Shown here: positions 30,836 to 39,813 of the stretch, piece by piece
Numbering within the stretch: position 1 is the first letter of the stretch
Layout of the letters: the number at the start of each line of letters is the position of its first letter
Assembly: GCF_015291725.1 (NCBI RefSeq)
Contig: NZ_CP030038.1
Span: 6,871,001 to 6,935,000, forward strand
Direction: 5' to 3'
Origin: Bradyrhizobium sp. CCBAU 51765
GTDB lineage: Bacteria; Pseudomonadota; Alphaproteobacteria; Rhizobiales; Xanthobacteraceae
DNA length: 64,000 nucleotides
Made by a program: the position numbers and the translations under genes
Notes under the pieces: generated by a model
Seen by the model: only the letters and a program-made list of their open reading frames with translations
What the model was told of the DNA's origin: nothing
Database searches by the model: none

Positions 30836-31048
30836 TTACTCAATAAGACGGTAACGTCGCGCCTTGACGACGCACTGAGTCCGGCTGGACGTTTCCAGCT
30901 TTCGCATCGCATTCTTGATATGAAAGTTGACGGTGTTCTCGCTCACTTTCAGAATGACGCCGATAGCCCAGGATGACTTCCCTTCCTCGACCCATCGCAA
31001 ACACTGTCTTTCCCGTTCCGACAGCACAACCTCTTTCTCATCCGCCAT
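30836..31048 (-). CDS. Stand-alone LuxR-type DNA-binding protein
   Basis: 70 residues from ATG 31048, with a perfect AGGAG six bases upstream, so this is a complete short gene and not just a tail. It is one LuxR/GerE helix-turn-helix: LSERERQCLRWVEEGKSSW, IGVILKVSENTVNFHIKNA, MRKLETSSRTQ. The helix pattern matches the C-terminal domain of acyl-homoserine-lactone regulators, but the ligand-binding domain is absent. It is divergent from pepM, and the 525-bp gap between them holds an array of short inverted half-sites. It is a candidate local regulator of the phosphonate genes; that role is inference. Confidence 0.78.
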   Translation of the reverse strand: MADEKEVVLSERERQCLRWVEEGKSSWAIGVILKVSENTVNFHIKNAMRKLETSSRTQCVVKARRYRLIE

Positions 31049-31192
31049 GAATTTCTCCTGGACTCGAGAGAACAGGAGAGGCATCAGCAAGTGCCATGCC
31101 ACTCAGTGGCGGCCAGCAACATGGGCGAGGCAGGACGGATCTTCTGCGATTGCCGCGACATTCGCGGGAAACCGCCATCCCACTACAGCCCT

Positions 31193-31255
31193 GTCGATGG
31201 GATTGCGACATGTGTCGTAAACACGACATCAGCATTACGACAACCGTGGCTGTCG
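31193..31255. promoter_or_regulatory. Array of six TGTCG/CGACA half-sites (candidate operator)
   Basis: Within 63 bp the 5-mer TGTCG or its complement occurs six times: 31193, 31206, 31213, 31224, 31238 and 31251. They form nested palindromes with 2-, 6- and 8-bp spacers, the tightest being TGTCGTAAACACGACA (31213-31228). The array lies between the LuxR-type gene and pepM, 145 bp upstream of the former and about 320 bp upstream of the latter. Confidence 0.5.
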
Positions 31256-31573
31256 ATATAGTGTCCAACTCCATGTAAGGCGGATATCACCCTTTCGCTA
31301 AGCACTTGTCCCCGTCATGGAGTGGGAGAGTTCTCCCTGGGGGCTGTAGGACCAGGCTCGCGAACCCAGGTCATCCATTCGTACCAAGGCTCCTCTTTAA
31401 GGATCCCAATCAACCCATAGCGAAAAGCTTTGCGTTCGGCGCCATTCCTACGCAATTATGCAAATCTGCGCGTCTCAAAAAACTACCAATGCTGGTCATT
31501 GATCGGCATTCCCCCGAAAAGATATGAACGGTGACGTTGGCGCCAATCGAGGATCGGCTGGCAGGATCTAGGC

Positions 31574-32500
31574 ATGCAGAATCATCCACAAGCTGTTCGG
31601 GCTACGGCAGGTCGTCAATGCGCACGGCCGTCGCCCGTCGAAATGCTTCGCGGCCAGGTCTGCTCGAATGATGAGCTCTCGTTTCTGATGGAAGCGCATG
31701 ATGGCCTGTCTGCCACGATCGCCCAGCGCTCAGGATTCAAGGGGCTCTGGGCCTCTGGTTTGTCGATTGCCAGCTCGCTCGGCTACCGCGATGCCAATGA
31801 AGCCTCATGGACCCAGCTCGTCCAGAGCGTCGAACGCATCGTGGACTCGACAGAGCTTCCTGTGCTCGTTGACGGGGATGGCGGCTTCGGTAATTTCAAC
31901 AATGCTCGGCTACTCGCACGCAAACTTCATCAGGCTGGCGCGGCGGGCGTCTCGCTTGAGGACAGCTGTTTCCCGAAGCTGAACTCGCTCATTGGTGAAC
32001 GGCATCCGCTCGCCGATATCGATGAATTCTCAGGTCGTCTGCGGGCTGTGAAGGATACGGTGGCTGAACACCTTGTTCTCGTGGCCAGGATCGAAGCGCT
32101 GATCGCCGGGCGCGGACTGAACGAAGCTATCTTGCGTGCTCACGCTTATGCCGACGCGGGAGCCGATGCAATCTTGATTCACTCGCGAAAGAGCACCGCG
32201 GACGAGATACTTTCGTTCGTCACCGAGTGGCGGCACCGGCTCCCTGTCGTGATCGTTCCGACAACGTACTTTCGAGCGCCAGTCTCTGCCTACCGCGATG
32301 CGCGCATCTCCACGGTCATCTGGGCCAATCACTCCATGCGAGCTGCCGCAGCTGCAATGCGGCGGGTCTGTGATAGTATCGCAGCTCACGAGAGCGTTGC
32401 GAGCATTGAATCTCATATTGCCCCGGTCAGCGAGATCTTCGAGCTTCTGAGGTATGACGAACTTACATTGGCCGAAAAGCGATATCTGCAGCCCCGCTAA
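31574..32500 (+). CDS. pepM: Phosphoenolpyruvate phosphomutase (phosphonate biosynthesis)
   Basis: 308 residues; ATG 31574 has AGGA seven bases upstream. The TIM-barrel PEP mutase residues are all visible: W59 and S61 (LWASGLS), D73 (YRDANEASW), D100 and D102 (VDGDGGFGN), E129 (SLEDSCFPKLNSL), R172 (VARIEAL), and H203 and S204 (LIHSRKS). The gating loop keeps Lys135, Asn137 and Ser138, but the first Lys of the diagnostic EDKxxxxxNS signature is Ser131. Asn137 favours the mutase over the hydrolase, which has Thr there. The enzyme forms the C-P bond, turning PEP into phosphonopyruvate. The equilibrium favours PEP, so a partner must consume the product; the aminotransferase at 35.4 kb is the best candidate. 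No phosphonopyruvate decarboxylase is present. Confidence 0.9.
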   Translation: MQNHPQAVRATAGRQCARPSPVEMLRGQVCSNDELSFLMEAHDGLSATIAQRSGFKGLWASGLSIASSLGYRDANEASWTQLVQSVERIVDSTELPVLVDGDGGFGNFNNARLLARKLHQAGAAGVSLEDSCFPKLNSLIGERHPLADIDEFSGRLRAVKDTVAEHLVLVARIEALIAGRGLNEAILRAHAYADAGADAILIHSRKSTADEILSFVTEWRHRLPVVIVPTTYFRAPVSAYRDARISTVIWANHSMRAAAAAMRRVCDSIAAHESVASIESHIAPVSEIFELLRYDELTLAEKRYLQPR

Positions 32501-33746
32501 TCTATGGTGACAGGTTGTCACCTAACGTTGCACTCTCGAAAGCCCGCGCGATGCGAATACCCCTCGCCTCTCGTCAGTATCGATGCTCAGGTGGCAGGGC
32601 TGATCGTACCGGCGCGCGATCAAAGCGGGGACGTGCCCTTCTTGAGAACGGACGCTCCAGGAACGACCTAACTCCGGTATTTCGCCGCATTCGAGGAAGA
32701 AGTCTCTTTAGTCAATCAATAAAAGACCGGCGAACGCCTAGAGGAGACCGGGACAAAGTGAAGTTTTTCGCAGCGATCGACGTCCTCCGTTGCGACACCG
32801 ACTTCCTACTGGCCAAAAATAGGCCGTGCGTCGCGTTTGACCGTCAGCGCGCTCTGGCTACGCATTACCGCGGCTCTCCCATTTGCTAGAACTGATAGGA
32901 GAAACCGGTTCGCAATTGAAGTACCCTACACCAGCCCTACTTGGCACGACCTAATCGCAATAGCCTATGCGGGCCGCGACGAAGATGATCCTTGATGTCA
33001 TTCCATCATGCGCAGTATAAGTCGCCTGTTGAGCCCCGTTCGCGTGATTCCGCCCCACGCATTGCTCTCGTTGGCCGAGATCGGGCCGGTAACTGGGCGG
33101 CCCGCGAACGACGCGGCGCCTTTGGCGGCTTGTTTATCAGCCGCACCCAAGCTCTGAGATATGCTCTCTTCGAGAACGGCAGCCATCCAGAGAGCATCAT
33201 CGCGTTAACGCGCGCAAATTGAACTCGATTTTCGGACCGATCCATGAGCACCACAGCCCCGAATAGTAGGAAGCTCCGCTTCGTGATGCGCTCCGCTACG
33301 GGCGAACTCGTATAGTATTATCAGAAGAGGTTTCAGGACGCTCCTGATGCTTTGCTCCCGAACCGCTTCCGCACATGAGCACGATGTTGAGCTAAAGCGC
33401 AGATCGGCTTCGCCGGCTCAACTCCCGACCCGGAGATGCTCCGCTTTTCTCTTAGTGTCTCCTACCATTTCGGGCAATTGATCGAGATGACAGAGGCACA
33501 TCATTTGTCGAGCGATGAACGTTGATTTATCGCCGGCGGCAGTCTGCACGGGCGCCTGTCCGGCGTGGTCTCGCGTTGCTGCCTCAGCACGCATCCGCAC
33601 CGAACGCAAAAAACCCAATCGCCGATCTTTTGGCGATCAACTGCCACGGCCTTTGATCTTCTTCTATAGACTGTAGCCGCCGACGGGAGCAGCTTCACGA
33701 CATGAGCCTTCATGGTACGGCAGGGCGACAGGGCAACATTGATCAC
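32501..33746. other. Stretch without a supported gene
   Basis: Between the intact pepM and the DUF2285 remnant. Only short frames, with no domain or start site that I can support. Confidence 0.45.
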
Positions 33747-34319
33747 TCAGCTGTCAGTCCATGCTTTACGATCCGACCCACTATTGATGTCGAGAGCTTG
33801 CTTCAACTTTGATTCGACTGAATCCATGTGCACGCGTGATGTGGGCGAGCGCTCATGATTTCGCGCGCTTGTCTTTGCTCTTGTAACGGAGCAACTCACG
33901 ATAGCCGCTCGCATGAGGCGCAGCCACATCTTAACCAGGCGAATGGTCCGGCTGTGCAGATCATGTCGGTCCGGAATACGGGTCTCGCAAAAAAGGCCTT
34001 CCGCGATGTTGCGATAGCTGTTGCCTTCCAGCCACCCATCCACTGCACGCAAAGCGAGAATGCGCCGGTGTCTCCTTCCGATTGATCGACTAAGAGGGGA
34101 CGATCCGGGACGTCTGTTCGAGTGCCAACCAGAAACGATGTGCAGCTTGTAAACGGATGGCGAAGTTGCGGTCGCTCTGAGGGACCTACACTTCCACATT
34201 CCCAAAGCGCGCCGAACGTCCGGTAGCGCAGAGGTCCAGAGCGCGCAAACGACACCATTGCGCACACATGCGGCGGCGGAAACATGCACCCTTAGTCTCA
34301 GCCCTGCGAATCCAGTCAA
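33747..34319 (-). pseudogene. DUF2285-type protein remnant
   Basis: The minus strand contains RRILALRAVDGWLEGNSYRN, then IAEGLFCE and LHSRTIRLVKMWLRLMR. This is the core of DUF2285 (RLLALRALDG...SYR-IA-ALFG...LR-RTIRLV--GL-LMRGGY), a short family common in rhizobial islands and integrative elements. The residues before it are not the usual DUF2285 start, and the frame runs on past the expected end with unrelated sequence. It is likely a decayed gene. It separates the two pepM copies. Confidence 0.5.
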
Positions 34320-34403
34320 CTACCAAATCACGTAATTGATTGACATGATAGATGGATGTCATCTTCGCTGCACGAACCTCGGCCGATTAAGCGAGGAATT
34401 GGC

Positions 34404-35360
34404 ATGCAAGATCAATCCCAATCTGTTCTCGCCAATCGACCAGATCATTCCGCTAATTCTCCAGCTGCAGAAATGTTGCGGGTCGACGCCTGCTCCAGCA
34501 GCCAACTCTCGTTCCTTATGGAAGCACATGACGGGCTCTCCGCCGCGATCGCCGAGCGCGCAGGCTTCAAAGGGGTCTGGGCATCTGGTCTGCCGATCGC
34601 GCGCTCGCTCGGTTACCGCGACGCGAACGAAGCGTCTGGGAGCCAACTCCCCGACGTAGTCGAGCGGATCGTGGACTCGACCCGACTACCCGTTCTCGTC
34701 GACGGTGATGGCGGTTTTGGTAACTTAAATGGTCGTCTGCTGGCACGCACACTCCATCAACGGGACATAGCCGGTGTCGCGCTGGATGACGACTGCTTTC
34801 CCAAGATGAACTCGTTTGTTGGCGATCGACGTCCGCTCGCTGAAGTCAAGGAATTCTCCGGCCCTCTGCGCGCGGAAGGATGCAGCATTGGCCGAAGACG
34901 TCGTTCCTGAACCGGATCGAGGCACTGATTGGTGGTAAAGGGATGGACGAGGCAATTATGCGCGCTCACGCTTACGCGGACGCCGGACCCGACGCGATCC
35001 TCATCACTCGCGAAGGAGTGCCGCAGAGATCGTTGCGCTTGGACGCGCTTGGCAGAACAAGTTTCCTGTCATGATCGTTCCTGCGAAATATTATCGAACA
35101 CCAGCCCCTGTGTATCGCAAAGCTTACATCTCCACAGTGATCTGGGCCGATCACTCGATGCGAGCGGCAATAGCGGCAATGCGGCAAGTCTGTCGACGTA
35201 TTATGACCGAGATAACACTGCGAGCATTGAGCTTAGTATCGCGACGCTTGATGAGGTCTTTGAATTGCTAAGATATGACAAATTGGCGCGAGCGGAAGTT
35301 CGATATCTGACTGGTCAGCGATGCGGGGCTTTCATTCAGACGGCGGCATCGATTTTGTAG
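34404..35360 (+). pseudogene. Second phosphoenolpyruvate phosphomutase gene, decayed
   Basis: Starting at ATG 34404, the first ~160 residues closely track the intact pepM: LSFLMEAHDGLSAAIAERAG, YRDANEAS, VDGDGGFGN, CFPKMNSF. The catalytic Glu is already Asp (ALDDDC instead of SLEDSC). After about 34880 the homology jumps between frames: RIEALIGGKGMDEAIMRAHA, then AILI, then MIVPAKYY...STVIWADHSMRAAIAAMRQ, then LDEVFELLRYDK. Several indels are needed, so the gene is dead. It is a tandem duplicate of pepM, with the DUF2285 remnant between the copies, and it ends just before the aminotransferase gene. Confidence 0.85.
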
Positions 35361-35427
35361 GGCGGCTGATGTGAAAGGTTCGCCTCGCAGCGCCATTCGT
35401 GACATGCGGGGTCAATGGAGAGCGCAC

Positions 35428-36600
35428 ATGCTGGCGGAGCGAACAGGCTTGTTCAAATACTCGGACACCGTTGCGGCATGGAGCGCCGCCAAAGCAGCAG
35501 CCGTGAGCGCCGAGCAGGTCATTGATCTGACCGCCGAAGAGATCCGGAGCGATCTAGCGCCGATGGCGCGCGAGGGCACAATCATCGCGATCAATCGTAG
35601 TGTCAACCGCAACACTGAGACAGGCGCCCCGACGAAGCTGCGAGAGGCGATCGCTCGCAGAATTTCCTCCGAGACTGGTCAACAATGGTCGATGGATGAA
35701 GTCGCAGTTACGAGCGGCTCCAAGCACGCTCTCTTCAACGCAGCTATGGTGCTTCTGAATCCGGGGGATGAGGTGCTCATCCCCGTTCCGCATTGGACTT
35801 TCCCCGCGCAGGTTCTCTTGGCAGGCGGAGTCCCGATTTTCATCGAGACAAGGGATAGCAATTACGTGCCGAAGCCTTCAGATCTAGCTGCGGCAGTTAC
35901 GTCAAAGACTAAAGCCATCGTTGTCAACCCCCCGAACAATCCTACAGGTACGATTTACGACTGCGAGACTCTTACTGAAATTGCGCAGCTTGCGGCTCAG
36001 CGGGATCTCTGGATTGTGTTCGATGAATCCTATGGGACTTTCGCCCATGCTCCACACACCCATTATGCGATTGTGTCGGCCGCTCCTGCGGCTCGTCACC
36101 GCACTCTAATCGCTAATTCGTTCTCTAAATCCCTCGCGCTGACCGGCTGGCAGATTGGTTATCTCGCCGCCCCACAATCCGTTATAAACGCCGCGCTGGC
36201 GCTACAACGCGATACGGGATGCAATCCAGATGTCAATTCCCAGCATGCATTGCTTCATCATTTGGAGTCCAGTGATGATGTCTTCGAACAAACACTTCAA
36301 CGTCATGTCAGCGAGGCGCAAACGCTTGGGCTCTCGATTCTTTCGACCCTGAAGTCGATCCCGAAACCTGCAGCTCAAGGCGGATTCCAACACTATCTAG
36401 ATATCAAAGGATGGCGGCAAAGCACCAAGGGGCCACGCCCCGAATTCAACGCCGATGACGTCGTTAACGTATTGCTGATGGACGCGGGCTCGCGGCAGCT
36501 TCGGGCACGATCTTTGGCGATCCAGACGGGATCCGGCTCTCCTATGGGATTGACCTTGGCTCGCTCGACGGGCTTGCGGCTTTCAAACACATGGCACTGA
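35428..36600 (+). CDS. Class I/II PLP aminotransferase, 3' end frameshifted (candidate phosphonopyruvate aminotransferase)
   Basis: ATG 35428 has GGAGAG about five bases upstream; a GTG at 35371 is an alternative. Fold-type I features are clear: VTSGSKHALFNAAMVLLNPG, VVNPPNNPTGTIY (Asn), VFDESYG (Asp), and NSFSKSLALTGWQIGY with the PLP-binding Lys. Near 36490 the frame shifts. The alternative frame encodes the expected end, SGTIFGDPDGIRLSYG, through TAG 36624-36626. The shift therefore replaces the IRLSYG region, whose Arg normally binds the substrate carboxylate, by an unrelated tail. An intact form would convert phosphonopyruvate to phosphonoalanine, the usual way to pull the PepM reaction forward when no decarboxylase exists. 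The substrate is inferred from context only. The cytidylyltransferase gene follows closely. Confidence 0.72.
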   Translation: MLAERTGLFKYSDTVAAWSAAKAAAVSAEQVIDLTAEEIRSDLAPMAREGTIIAINRSVNRNTETGAPTKLREAIARRISSETGQQWSMDEVAVTSGSKHALFNAAMVLLNPGDEVLIPVPHWTFPAQVLLAGGVPIFIETRDSNYVPKPSDLAAAVTSKTKAIVVNPPNNPTGTIYDCETLTEIAQLAAQRDLWIVFDESYGTFAHAPHTHYAIVSAAPAARHRTLIANSFSKSLALTGWQIGYLAAPQSVINAALALQRDTGCNPDVNSQHALLHHLESSDDVFEQTLQRHVSEAQTLGLSILSTLKSIPKPAAQGGFQHYLDIKGWRQSTKGPRPEFNADDVVNVLLMDAGSRQLRARSLAIQTGSGSPMGLTLARSTGLRLSNTWH

Positions 36601-36646
36601 AGGCCTGGTGGTTTCGGCATGCTTAGCGTTGCGGAAGGTTAGCACT

Positions 36647-37441
36647 ATGACTGAAGTTCCTCGCCGCGCTATCGTGCTTGCAGCCGGCCTCGGCTCGCGC
36701 CTGCGGCCGCTGACGGATCTGCGGCCAAAAACACTGGTCGAGGTAAACGGCATGCCGATCCTGCACAACGCCCTGCGGAATCTGGAGGCAATCGGCGTCG
36801 GTGAGGTGACGGTTGTCGTGGGCTACCGCAAGGACGCCATCCAGTATGCCTGCGGCAGCCGCTTCGGGGGGGTTGATATCAACTATATCGAATCGACGGC
36901 TTTCGATCGCACCGGGAGCGCCTATTCCCTGTGGTTGGCGCGTGATGTACTGCTTTCGGGAGACTGCCTCCTCCTCGAGGGAGACGTGTTCTTCGAGCAA
37001 GATGCATTGCGCCGCCTGATCGGCCCAGCGAGCGATGTGGCAGCAGTCGCTCCCTTCGACAAATCGATGGAAGGCTCTGCAGCTCTTTTATCCGACGACG
37101 GCTTCATCACAGGTTTCCGCATGAAGCAAACGGCGGCCAACATTATCACAGCCGGCCCGCAGCTTTTCAAAACTATGAACCTGCTACGATTTTCGGGCTC
37201 GACTCTCAAGGCAACGATCGTTCCTGCACTGGACGATGTTATCGGGTCCGGAGCCAGGCAGGCCTACACCGAGGAGCTTCTTGGCTATCTGGTGGAGAGG
37301 CGTGGCCTGCAGCTTGCCGCCGCGCGATGCGATGGTCTCAAGTGGTGCGAAATCGATACCGCCGAAGATCTGCGTCTAGCAGAGCGCATTTTCTCACGAG
37401 CGCATGGCGCTCGCCAATCGTATGACCAGCGTGATCAGTGA
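36647..37441 (+). CDS. Nucleotidyltransferase, PntC/LicC-like (candidate phosphonate cytidylyltransferase)
   Basis: 264 residues from ATG 36647, with GGAAGG eight bases upstream; the GTG at 36608 is less likely. The N-terminal signature AIVLAAGLGSRLRPLTDLRP followed by KTLVEVNGMPIL is the nucleotidyltransferase P-loop and Lys. Further motifs LLLEGDVFFEQ and KWCEIDTAEDLRLAE match the choline-phosphate/phosphonate cytidylyltransferases that use CTP and metal. Enzymes of this family next to pepM (PntC) activate aminoalkylphosphonates as CMP conjugates. Its stop lies 7 bp before the best start of the CDP-alcohol phosphatidyltransferase gene, the usual partner that uses such an activated headgroup. 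CTP and phosphonoalanine as substrates are inference. Confidence 0.78.
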   Translation: MTEVPRRAIVLAAGLGSRLRPLTDLRPKTLVEVNGMPILHNALRNLEAIGVGEVTVVVGYRKDAIQYACGSRFGGVDINYIESTAFDRTGSAYSLWLARDVLLSGDCLLLEGDVFFEQDALRRLIGPASDVAAVAPFDKSMEGSAALLSDDGFITGFRMKQTAANIITAGPQLFKTMNLLRFSGSTLKATIVPALDDVIGSGARQAYTEELLGYLVERRGLQLAAARCDGLKWCEIDTAEDLRLAERIFSRAHGARQSYDQRDQ

Positions 37442-37448
37442 GGTGCCA

Positions 37449-38054
37449 ATGCTAAGATACCTTTGGGATCCCGCAAATGCCATCACTGCGGGGGGACTTG
37501 TTTTTTCTTCCGCTAGTCTATTCCTCGCTCTATCCGGAAAGCTTGAGCTATCGGTGGCAGTGGCTCTTTGGGCTGTCCTGGCAGATCACATCGACGGAAT
37601 CGTGGCCAAATGGACGCCGAACCGTGACCCGGAAGTTGCAAAAATGGGCAAGAGCCTGGACGGATTCGGGGACATTATCTATGGAGCCGTCTTGCCTACC
37701 GCAATTGTGATTCAGCTCAGCCACGCCTCCATTCTTTCCCTCGCGACGGCCACTGCTCTGCTCGTGGCGGGAGCCATCAGGCTTAGCTATTTTGCAAATT
37801 TCGGCCGATCGTCCGACGGGCGCTTCTTGGGTGTGCCTTTGTCGTACGACGTGCCGCTAATGGCTCTCTTGATCCTTTTACAGCCGTTCATCGGAGCGGA
37901 ACTATTTGAGTGGCTCATCAACGTCTGTTTCCTGCTGCTTGCCGCCGCTCACGTGGCGTCTATTCGCGTGCCATCACCCAGCCCGGCAATGTATGCGGCA
38001 ATTAGCATCTTCGTCGTGGTGTGTTCGGCCGCCTTAGCCAGCCGTTCTCTTTGA
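37449..38054 (+). CDS. CDP-alcohol phosphatidyltransferase family membrane protein
   Basis: 201 residues from ATG 37449, whose GAGG site overlaps the stop region of the preceding gene; an ATG at 37404 would overlap that gene by 38 bp. The family active site is present as DHIDGIVAK followed, after an insertion, by GKSLDGFGD, matching DGxxAR...GxxxDxxxD with its metal-binding Asp residues. Five or six hydrophobic segments follow. These enzymes transfer a CMP-activated phospho-headgroup to an alcohol. Here the donor would be the CMP-phosphonate made by the upstream gene and the acceptor an alcohol, polyol or lipid, giving a phosphonate ester. The acceptor cannot be told from sequence. Confidence 0.82.
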   Translation: MLRYLWDPANAITAGGLVFSSASLFLALSGKLELSVAVALWAVLADHIDGIVAKWTPNRDPEVAKMGKSLDGFGDIIYGAVLPTAIVIQLSHASILSLATATALLVAGAIRLSYFANFGRSSDGRFLGVPLSYDVPLMALLILLQPFIGAELFEWLINVCFLLLAAAHVASIRVPSPSPAMYAAISIFVVVCSAALASRSL

Positions 38055-38265
38055 CAGCCATGGGCGGATTATCGAGCTATGTGCAGGCAGGCATGATCAG
38101 AGCAGCTGATAGGGTTCCTGGCCGTACGACCTGCTATATTCGGGTCCGTAGCCATTTGCCTGAACGTTGTATCTCTCTGAGCTCCGAAACAGCTCGGCAC
38201 CACGTACTTGGTCGTGAGATACTTGTTGTCGGGGCGTTCATCGTACCTGCATCGAGGTGGCTGGC

Positions 38266-39813
38266 ATGACCATCCGGCCTGAACTTTTGCAGCGTCCCGA
38301 TCTGCGTCAACGAGAGCACGAGCGAGGCTGGATCTTTCGGGAAATCGGCGTCGAGCCGTTCATTCAATGCGCCGGTGTGCGCACATTATATGGAGCAAGC
38401 AATCCGAGTGACGAAGTCATGGCAGCAATGAACGCGGCTGCAGAGGCTTTCGTCGACATGGATGAATTGGCTGAGGCTGCAGGCCGACGGCTCGCTGAAC
38501 TCACGGGCGCCGAATGGGGTGTGATTACCGCCGGCACTGCGGCGACACTGGCACTAGCCACAGCGGCATGCATCGCCGGAAACAATCCGGAATTGATGTT
38601 GCGATTGCCGCAAACATCGGGGCTACCCAACAAGGTCTTGATCCCCTCTGACCAACGGTTTTCCTATGAACAGGCAATCCGTATCGCGGGCGGCGAGATT
38701 GTGAGTGTTGCCACTGTAGAAGGGCTTGCGGAGGCATTGGACGGAAGCGCCGCGATGATCTGTCTGCTCGGCCGCATGGATTCAGCGTCCGTTTTGCCGT
38801 TGAGCGCAGTTGTCCCTCTCGCCCGTGCTAACGGCGTGCCCATTCTTGTCGAGGCTGCCGGGCTGTCGCCAGAAAAGCCTGATCGCTGGGTCAAATGCGG
38901 CGCCGACCTGGTGGTTTATGCCGGCGGCAAATACCTCCGGGCCCCACAATCCACTGCGATCGTGCTTGGTAGTCAACGGCTATGCAAGGCAATCTGGTGG
39001 AACGGAGCGCCTCACCAGGCCTTCGGCCGGGCAATGAAGTTGGGTAAAGAGGAGATTGTGGGTGCAGTCGTGGCACTCGACCGCTGGATCAATTTTCCAA
39101 CTGCCAAACACGACCGTGACCAATGGCTTCCGCGCTTAAAGCTGATTGCGGCGGAGCTCAATACCCAGCCTGGCGTCAGAACTGAGGTGCTGTCCTGGCC
39201 TGGTTCTGTCACGGCAGTTCGCCTCAAGGTGAGCTGGGACGAGAAAGTCGTTCCATTCAGCGCGGAAGATCTACGGCTCGCGCTCTTACGGCAGCGCCCA
39301 CGAATTCTCATCCACGATTTTTGGTCGACGCCGACCTCGATCGTGCTTGACCCCGTCAATCTCGGCGATGACGAGGCGGAGATCGTCGGACGTGCTTTGG
39401 GCCGCGCATTTCAAGAGCCCCGGTGCATTGCTGAACGACCGTCAACGCTTCATGCCGAAGCTGACGTCTCAGGAGGTTGGCGCCTCGAAATTCAATTTCT
39501 TCATGGCTCGGCGACACATCATCTCGATCTTGAGCAGAATGAGATGCTCATATCAGGATTCCATCACACCGGATCATCTTCCGGCAAGCTGTCCGGTGAG
39601 ATTTACGGCGACCACATCCGCTTCGAGGCTGCACACGAGCAGATACCGATGTCCCTATTCTATGGCTTCGAGGGCAAAGTTGCCAAAGGGGGCACTATCA
39701 GTGGAACGGTCCAGCTCGGTGGTAGCGCAAAAGAACATCTCGGACCGGTTTTCAAGGGCCAATACGGTTCGGCGGAATTTCATGCATTGCAGAGTTCGCG
39801 CAACTCTAGATAG
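38266..39813 (+). CDS. SelA-like fold-type I PLP enzyme with C-terminal extension
   Basis: 515 residues from ATG 38266 (GAGG eight bases upstream). Residues ~30-390 resemble the selenocysteine synthase/D-glucosaminate-6-phosphate ammonia-lyase (SelA/DgaE) family: CAGVRTLYGASNPS, GAEWGVITAGTAATLALATA, ILVEAAG and DLVVYAGGKYLRAPQ with the candidate PLP Lys. About 110 further residues form a beta-rich tail (WRLEIQFLHGSATHHLDLEQ ... GTISGTVQLGG), absent from SelA. It is unlikely to act on tRNA; an elimination or lyase reaction on an amino-sugar or amino acid is more plausible. It follows the phosphatidyltransferase after 211 bp and precedes the SDR gene by 37 bp. The substrate is unknown. Confidence 0.72.
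   Translation: MTIRPELLQRPDLRQREHERGWIFREIGVEPFIQCAGVRTLYGASNPSDEVMAAMNAAAEAFVDMDELAEAAGRRLAELTGAEWGVITAGTAATLALATAACIAGNNPELMLRLPQTSGLPNKVLIPSDQRFSYEQAIRIAGGEIVSVATVEGLAEALDGSAAMICLLGRMDSASVLPLSAVVPLARANGVPILVEAAGLSPEKPDRWVKCGADLVVYAGGKYLRAPQSTAIVLGSQRLCKAIWWNGAPHQAFGRAMKLGKEEIVGAVVALDRWINFPTAKHDRDQWLPRLKLIAAELNTQPGVRTEVLSWPGSVTAVRLKVSWDEKVVPFSAEDLRLALLRQRPRILIHDFWSTPTSIVLDPVNLGDDEAEIVGRALGRAFQEPRCIAERPSTLHAEADVSGGWRLEIQFLHGSATHHLDLEQNEMLISGFHHTGSSSGKLSGEIYGDHIRFEAAHEQIPMSLFYGFEGKVAKGGTISGTVQLGGSAKEHLGPVFKGQYGSAEFHALQSSRNSR

Noticed and set aside
31554..31576. TGGCAG-N-GGCA resembling a sigma-54 -24/-12 promoter at the pepM start
   Set aside because: The GC element overlaps the ATG and the ribosome-binding site, and the -12 part matches poorly, so it cannot be the pepM promoter.
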